Assembly (NCBI GenBank): GCA_002162675.1
Contig: MAAE01000005.1
Span: forward strand, 1-58,667
DNA length: 58,667 nucleotides
Source: Colwellia sp. 39_35_sub15_T18
GTDB lineage: Bacteria > Pseudomonadota > Gammaproteobacteria > Enterobacterales > Alteromonadaceae
Direction of reading: 5' to 3'
Position numbers and translations under genes: made by a program. Of this stretch, positions 55,003-58,667 are shown in pieces; positions within the stretch are counted from its first letter, which is position 1, and each line of letters opens with the position of its first letter. Below the pieces are notes generated by a model. That model was not told the DNA's origin. It ran no database searches and was given only the letters and a program-made list of their open reading frames with translations.

Positions 55003-56952
55003 ATGAATTTTCAGTATGTGTTAGAACAAGTCGAATTATTAATTGGGAAAAAACTCGAATCAATAACGACTTCAACAAATTCAATTGAAATAGTTAGAAT
55101 TGATCATAAGCTAAATAAATATTTTGTAAAAGTAGAGGGAAATGATAAACAAATAACTCGAACTTTTAGAGAACTTGAAGACATTTGGAATGACTTAGTT
55201 AGACAAGGTTTTGTTAATGTAGACCAAGCTTTGTATGGTGGAGGTTCAAGTAGAAACCAACCAGAAACAATCCTAGCAAATTTAACTTGTATTAATCATT
55301 TCAAATTTAAAAGTAGAAAACATTTATTACTAAGAAATTCTAATGTTCATGAACTAGGAACTTTGCAGGAATTAACATCAACTGAAGTAAGACTCGCCAA
55401 AAGAAAAATTGAAAACTACTTATCATTTAGCAATTTGAATTTGCATAATCAACAAGCTGATGTTTCAAATAACCTAAAAATTGCATTTGATTCTATAATC
55501 AAGAAATTTCCCGGTGATACTGACGTAGAAAGAGCTGAGAAAGCCTTTAAACAGCTGTCCACTATCCAAGAATCAGTAATAAATTCAATTGTTTCTATAG
55601 ACAATATTTCTGAGTTAAATACACAAATCAGTACAAGTAATAAAGAACCATTTAGTGAACTTCACTTAGACCAGTTGTTGGATGATGAATCATTCACAGG
55701 AATTGCAAATGAAGCTGAGGATGAAATCATTGAAGAGGAAGAAGAAATTGCTAGTAGTGAAAAGAAAGGTAAGCCTAGAATACGACAATTAACACCTACT
55801 ATTTCTTTAATATTTGATCGACTCGAACATGATGAAATAGAGCTTCAACCTGACTTTCAACGACAAGATCGTATTTGGAAAAATCCAAAAAAATCAAAAT
55901 TAATAGAATCAATCTTAATGGGACTCCCTTTACCTGTATTTTATTTCGGTGAAAAGTCTAATGGTGATTGGGTAGTTGTAGATGGATTACAACGAATTAC
56001 AAGTGTATATGACTTCATGCGAGGTGAATTCAAACTTGAGAAACTTGAATCACTGGATAAATATAACACTTTATCTTTTAAAGATTTAGATAGAACAAGC
56101 CAAAGAAGGATTCGTGAATACTCAATAACTTCATATTTAATAGATATTGAATCTGACGGTGAGAATATGATCGTTGAACTATTCCATAGAATTAATACGT
56201 ATGGTGTAAAACTAAGCGATCAGGAGATTCGATCTGCTCTAAACCAAGGGAAAAGTGTAAAGTTTTTACGTTTCTTAGCTGGTTTATCTGATTTTAAACA
56301 AGCAACTTACAATAAAATTAAAGCAGATAGACAGAGAGATATGGAATTATGTTTAGGCGCCATATCTTTCATTTTGTTGGGTTATAAAGAATTTAAATAT
56401 AACCTTTACAACGATTTTTTAACTGATGCTATGCGTGAATTAAATAAGAAGGAATATAATCTAACTATTTCCGATCTAAGCCAGATAGACAATGGCACAA
56501 CAGAACTATCACCAACCTCTTCAGATATATTTAAACAATTACATAGAAAGTTTACTTTTGGTTTAAACGTTGCCCACGATGTTTTTGGTGCATATGCATT
56601 TAAAAAAGAAGATTCTTACGATAAGAAAGTACCTATTAGTAAACCTCTTTTTGAACTAATTGTGGCATGTTTTTCTTTCTTATCACATGAGCAATATTTA
56701 ATATTAAAAGAAAATAGTGATGATTTTTTAGAATCATTTTATAACGCTATACGTTCTGAATCTAAAGAATATGCGACTTGGAATTCAGATAGATATGAAG
56801 ATGGAATCAGAGGTTTTAAGTACTCAATAAGCACATCAACAGGTAAACGAGCAACTGTTTTGTATCGCTTTGATTCCATGATAGGAATTTTAAAAAATAG
56901 TTTAAATATAGAACTTAAATTTAACCCATTGGTAACTAAAACAAATGATTGA
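55003..56952 (+). CDS. DUF262 protein with an extra N-terminal region (possible modification-dependent restriction effector)
   Basis: The 649-aa protein has three parts. Residues 1-125 form an unrecognised domain (TRTFRELEDIWNDLVRQGFV; GGSSRNQPETILANL; KHLLLRNSNVHELGTL). Residues 126-260 are helical and end in an acidic patch (EAEDEIIEEEEEIASSEKKG). From about 262 comes a DUF262 (ParB/GmrS-like) domain: IELQPDFQRQDRIWKNPKKS, GLPLPVFYF, and the nucleotide-binding loop VVVDGLQRITSVYDF near 325. The C-terminus is helical and lacks the HNH/DUF1524 nuclease motif of GmrSD or SspE. It is 215 bases after the methyltransferase, and its stop overlaps the next start by 8 bases. Confidence 0.88.
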   Translation: MNFQYVLEQVELLIGKKLESITTSTNSIEIVRIDHKLNKYFVKVEGNDKQITRTFRELEDIWNDLVRQGFVNVDQALYGGGSSRNQPETILANLTCINHFKFKSRKHLLLRNSNVHELGTLQELTSTEVRLAKRKIENYLSFSNLNLHNQQADVSNNLKIAFDSIIKKFPGDTDVERAEKAFKQLSTIQESVINSIVSIDNISELNTQISTSNKEPFSELHLDQLLDDESFTGIANEAEDEIIEEEEEIASSEKKGKPRIRQLTPTISLIFDRLEHDEIELQPDFQRQDRIWKNPKKSKLIESILMGLPLPVFYFGEKSNGDWVVVDGLQRITSVYDFMRGEFKLEKLESLDKYNTLSFKDLDRTSQRRIREYSITSYLIDIESDGENMIVELFHRINTYGVKLSDQEIRSALNQGKSVKFLRFLAGLSDFKQATYNKIKADRQRDMELCLGAISFILLGYKEFKYNLYNDFLTDAMRELNKKEYNLTISDLSQIDNGTTELSPTSSDIFKQLHRKFTFGLNVAHDVFGAYAFKKEDSYDKKVPISKPLFELIVACFSFLSHEQYLILKENSDDFLESFYNAIRSESKEYATWNSDRYEDGIRGFKYSISTSTGKRATVLYRFDSMIGILKNSLNIELKFNPLVTKTND

Positions 56953-58072
56953 ATCTATCCATCTACGTAACTTCAAGTGCTATCAAGACCAACCCTTTAA
57001 TTTTTCTAATTTAACAGTATTTTGTGGTAATAACTCTGTTGGCAAAAGCACAGCAATTCAATCTATTTTATTAATGCTTCAAGCCAAATTTGGTAACGAA
57101 ATACCTTTTAATGGTCAACTTGTTTCTTTAGGTGATTATGATGACGTCCATAACAATACTGTGGAAGGAGATGACCTTATTGTAATGTCTATAAAATTCG
57201 TAGATGAAGTTTATATGACATGGTACAACAATTTAGATATCAAGAAACGAGCTTTGGTAGCCGAAGAAAGTAACGTTACATCATATAGTGCTCTCGACAC
57301 TTTAGAATCTTATCAATATATTGAAGCAGAGAGATTAGGACCTAGAGATAACTATGCAAATAGCATAGATAGGGTGCATTCAAACTGGTTAGGCACTAAA
57401 GGTGAATACACTTCTGAAGTTTTATCCGCAATTGATAGCTTTGAAAAGTTTGAGTCAATTGATGTTAGTACAGGTGTAAAACAAACAAACCCTGATGATT
57501 GTAGAATTCACTCTTCATTATCACAGCCCCAAATTTCAAATAGTATTGATGCGTGGATGAAAGAAATTAGTCCAGGGTTTTCAGTTGAATCTGATAATGA
57601 AGGAAGAGCGAATGTTAGTTTTAATTCTTACACTTATAATAACGAAAGTGCTAGTTTAAGACCTTCAAATGTTGGTTTTGGTTTAAGTTATTCATTAAGT
57701 GTTGTTACATCATTATTATTAGCACCTGTTGGAGGTTTGGTTATTATAGAAAACCCTGAAGCACACCTTCACCCTAGAGGACAAAGCTATTTAGGAAGGC
57801 TAATAGCTCTTACCGCTGAAGCTGGAGTGCAAGTAATAATTGAAACTCATAGCGATCATATAATCAATGGAATTCGAGTTATAGCCAGAATAAGAGATAC
57901 ATTTAATACAAAGCAATTTAAATTATATTTTATTTCTCAAAAAGAAGATTCTGAAGGAAGCAGTGTAGATACAATTACTTTAAATTCTTCAGGTAAATTA
58001 TCTGAATGGCCGGATGGATTTTTTGATCAACAAGCAATTGATATGAAAACCCTTATAACAGGGACAGAATAA
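56945..58072 (+). CDS. AAA/ABC-type ATPase of the DUF3696 (OLD/RecF-like) group
   Basis: The 375-aa protein begins IESIHLRNFKCYQDQPFNFS with Walker A GNNSVGKST at residues 28-36. It has SLRPSNVGFGLSYSLSVV (signature-like), Walker B VIIENPEAHLHPRGQ near 265 and the H-loop IIETHSDHIINGIR. The end GKLSEWPDGFFDQ is the DUF3696 mark. It lacks a C-terminal TOPRIM nuclease, unlike OLD. Such ATPases act as DNA or damage sensors in several defence systems. It is coupled to both neighbours: an 8-base overlap upstream and TAATG downstream. Confidence 0.92.
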   Translation: MIESIHLRNFKCYQDQPFNFSNLTVFCGNNSVGKSTAIQSILLMLQAKFGNEIPFNGQLVSLGDYDDVHNNTVEGDDLIVMSIKFVDEVYMTWYNNLDIKKRALVAEESNVTSYSALDTLESYQYIEAERLGPRDNYANSIDRVHSNWLGTKGEYTSEVLSAIDSFEKFESIDVSTGVKQTNPDDCRIHSSLSQPQISNSIDAWMKEISPGFSVESDNEGRANVSFNSYTYNNESASLRPSNVGFGLSYSLSVVTSLLLAPVGGLVIIENPEAHLHPRGQSYLGRLIALTAEAGVQVIIETHSDHIINGIRVIARIRDTFNTKQFKLYFISQKEDSEGSSVDTITLNSSGKLSEWPDGFFDQQAIDMKTLITGTE

Positions 58073-58641
58073 TGGGTATAGCCGTTAACATTACAAGGGA
58101 TAGTATTGGCTTAGATAAAGAATTCGACGAATTATTAATGATTTTGAATACAGCTGGTGAATTAGTTAAAAAAATAGACTCTGATTTTGTGACGTTTTAT
58201 CAATCATCTAACTTTGGTGAGTTAGATTCAACATTTTATGACAGATATAGTAATTATGAAATTGGAGTTCTTTTAAAAGCGATCTTCGACGAAGGAATAG
58301 GTCAAGCTGCCACCTCACAAAATACTGAAGAAGATATTAGTAATATATTACAAACTAACAGTGGTATTGATGATGAAATACAACATCTATTGTTATCAAT
58401 TAATGAACACCCATTTCTAGATGAAATAGCTCACTTAGTGGTTGTCACTGAAAAAAACATTGTTTTTTGGGCAAGTAATTTATTGAAAACACTTAATTGT
58501 GATGATGCTTTGCTAGGTGAATACTTAGAGAGTTTATTTGCAAACCTATTATTGCGTATTTCGGTCGGACCGATCAGTCACTTCGGTTTGAACCGATCAC
58601 TTTTTTTCACTCTCTTTTTCATAGTTAATATTTATACCTAG
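58072..58641 (+). pseudogene. Unrecognised island protein, 3' end replaced by an insertion sequence
   Basis: The start overlaps the ATPase stop (TAATG), so it belongs to the operon. About 160 residues are native: helical and acidic (LDKEFDELLMILNTAGELVK; DDEIQHLLLSINEHPFLDEI; IVFWASNLLKTLNCDDALLG). I recognise no domain. At about 58553 the sequence becomes an IS21-like end, and the frame continues through it to a chance stop at 58639-58641, adding about 29 foreign residues. The original protein was probably longer; the truncated form may still be made. Confidence 0.7.
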
Positions 58642-58667
58642 TGATCGGATAGAGTCAAATTATTTTT
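58553..58667. mobile_element. Terminal region of an IS21-family insertion sequence (continues beyond window)
   Basis: The sequence from TGCGTATTTCGGTCGGACCG onward resembles IS21-family ends, which start TGCG and carry spaced repeats for transposase binding. ACCGATCA recurs at 58569 and 58592, and GTGATCGG in inverse at 58641. The composition changes sharply from the island gene. No istA/istB coding is within the window, so the family call rests on the end only. Confidence 0.6.

Noticed and set aside
55003..56952. Complete GmrSD-type type IV restriction enzyme
   Set aside because: The DUF262 half is present, but the C-terminus shows no HNH/DUF1524 motif, so nuclease activity cannot be claimed.

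Overview
The window looks like chromosomal DNA from a marine gammaproteobacterium of the Alteromonadales, most likely Colwelliaceae (Colwellia/Thalassotalea type). This is inferred from the AT-rich but gene-dense sequence, the priA-ftsN-hslVU block divergent from rpmE, fadBA, the DUF2333/TIGR04219 neighbours, and the many c-di-GMP signalling genes. No rRNA, tRNA or CRISPR array was seen.

Layout. 1-5.2 kb: 3' end of a chemotaxis receptor, a degenerate GGDEF/EAL protein, rraA, and a membrane GGDEF-EAL protein. 5.2-10.5 kb (minus strand): conserved block priA-ftsN-hslV-hslU-DUF971, with a heat-shock-type promoter before hslV. 10.8-13.4 kb: rpmE, then an ECF sigma/anti-sigma-like/DUF4097 operon. 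13.6-15.8 kb: dnaB, whose last 26 codons, stop and 42-bp trailer are repeated as a 123-bp tandem array, followed by a metE fragment and a terminator. 15.9-20.2 kb (minus): CheX-like protein, a DUF6702/M1 peptidase pair, and zur. 20.5-30.1 kb: NagX-like membrane protein, an unknown membrane protein, a PAS-PAS-GGDEF diguanylate cyclase, two TetR regulators with clear palindromic operators beside an MBL hydrolase and an SRPBCC protein, a secreted gluzincin-like protein, and dusA. 30.1-35.4 kb: a 1-kb non-coding stretch with a 33-aa membrane mini-gene and a heptamer repeat, then a sigma-54-type promoter and a psp operon that has pspA and pspC but no pspB, followed by a PCu(A)C copper chaperone, DUF2333 and an outer-membrane protein. 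35.5-40.6 kb: lytic transglycosylase and cysJIH. 40.7-52.7 kb: TIGR03899-like protein, a response regulator with GGDEF-EAL, an MFS transporter, fadBA, ppaC and a DUF6351 protein. 53-58.7 kb: an S4 protein, then an AT-rich accessory island.

The island holds a C5-cytosine DNA methyltransferase, a DUF262 protein with an extra N-terminal region, a DUF3696-type AAA ATPase, and an unrecognised protein. The last three are translationally coupled. The final gene appears to be cut by an IS21-family insertion-sequence end at about 58553. This set resembles a modification-linked anti-phage system and is the best candidate in the window for something undescribed. The 123-bp dnaB array is the second most unusual feature.
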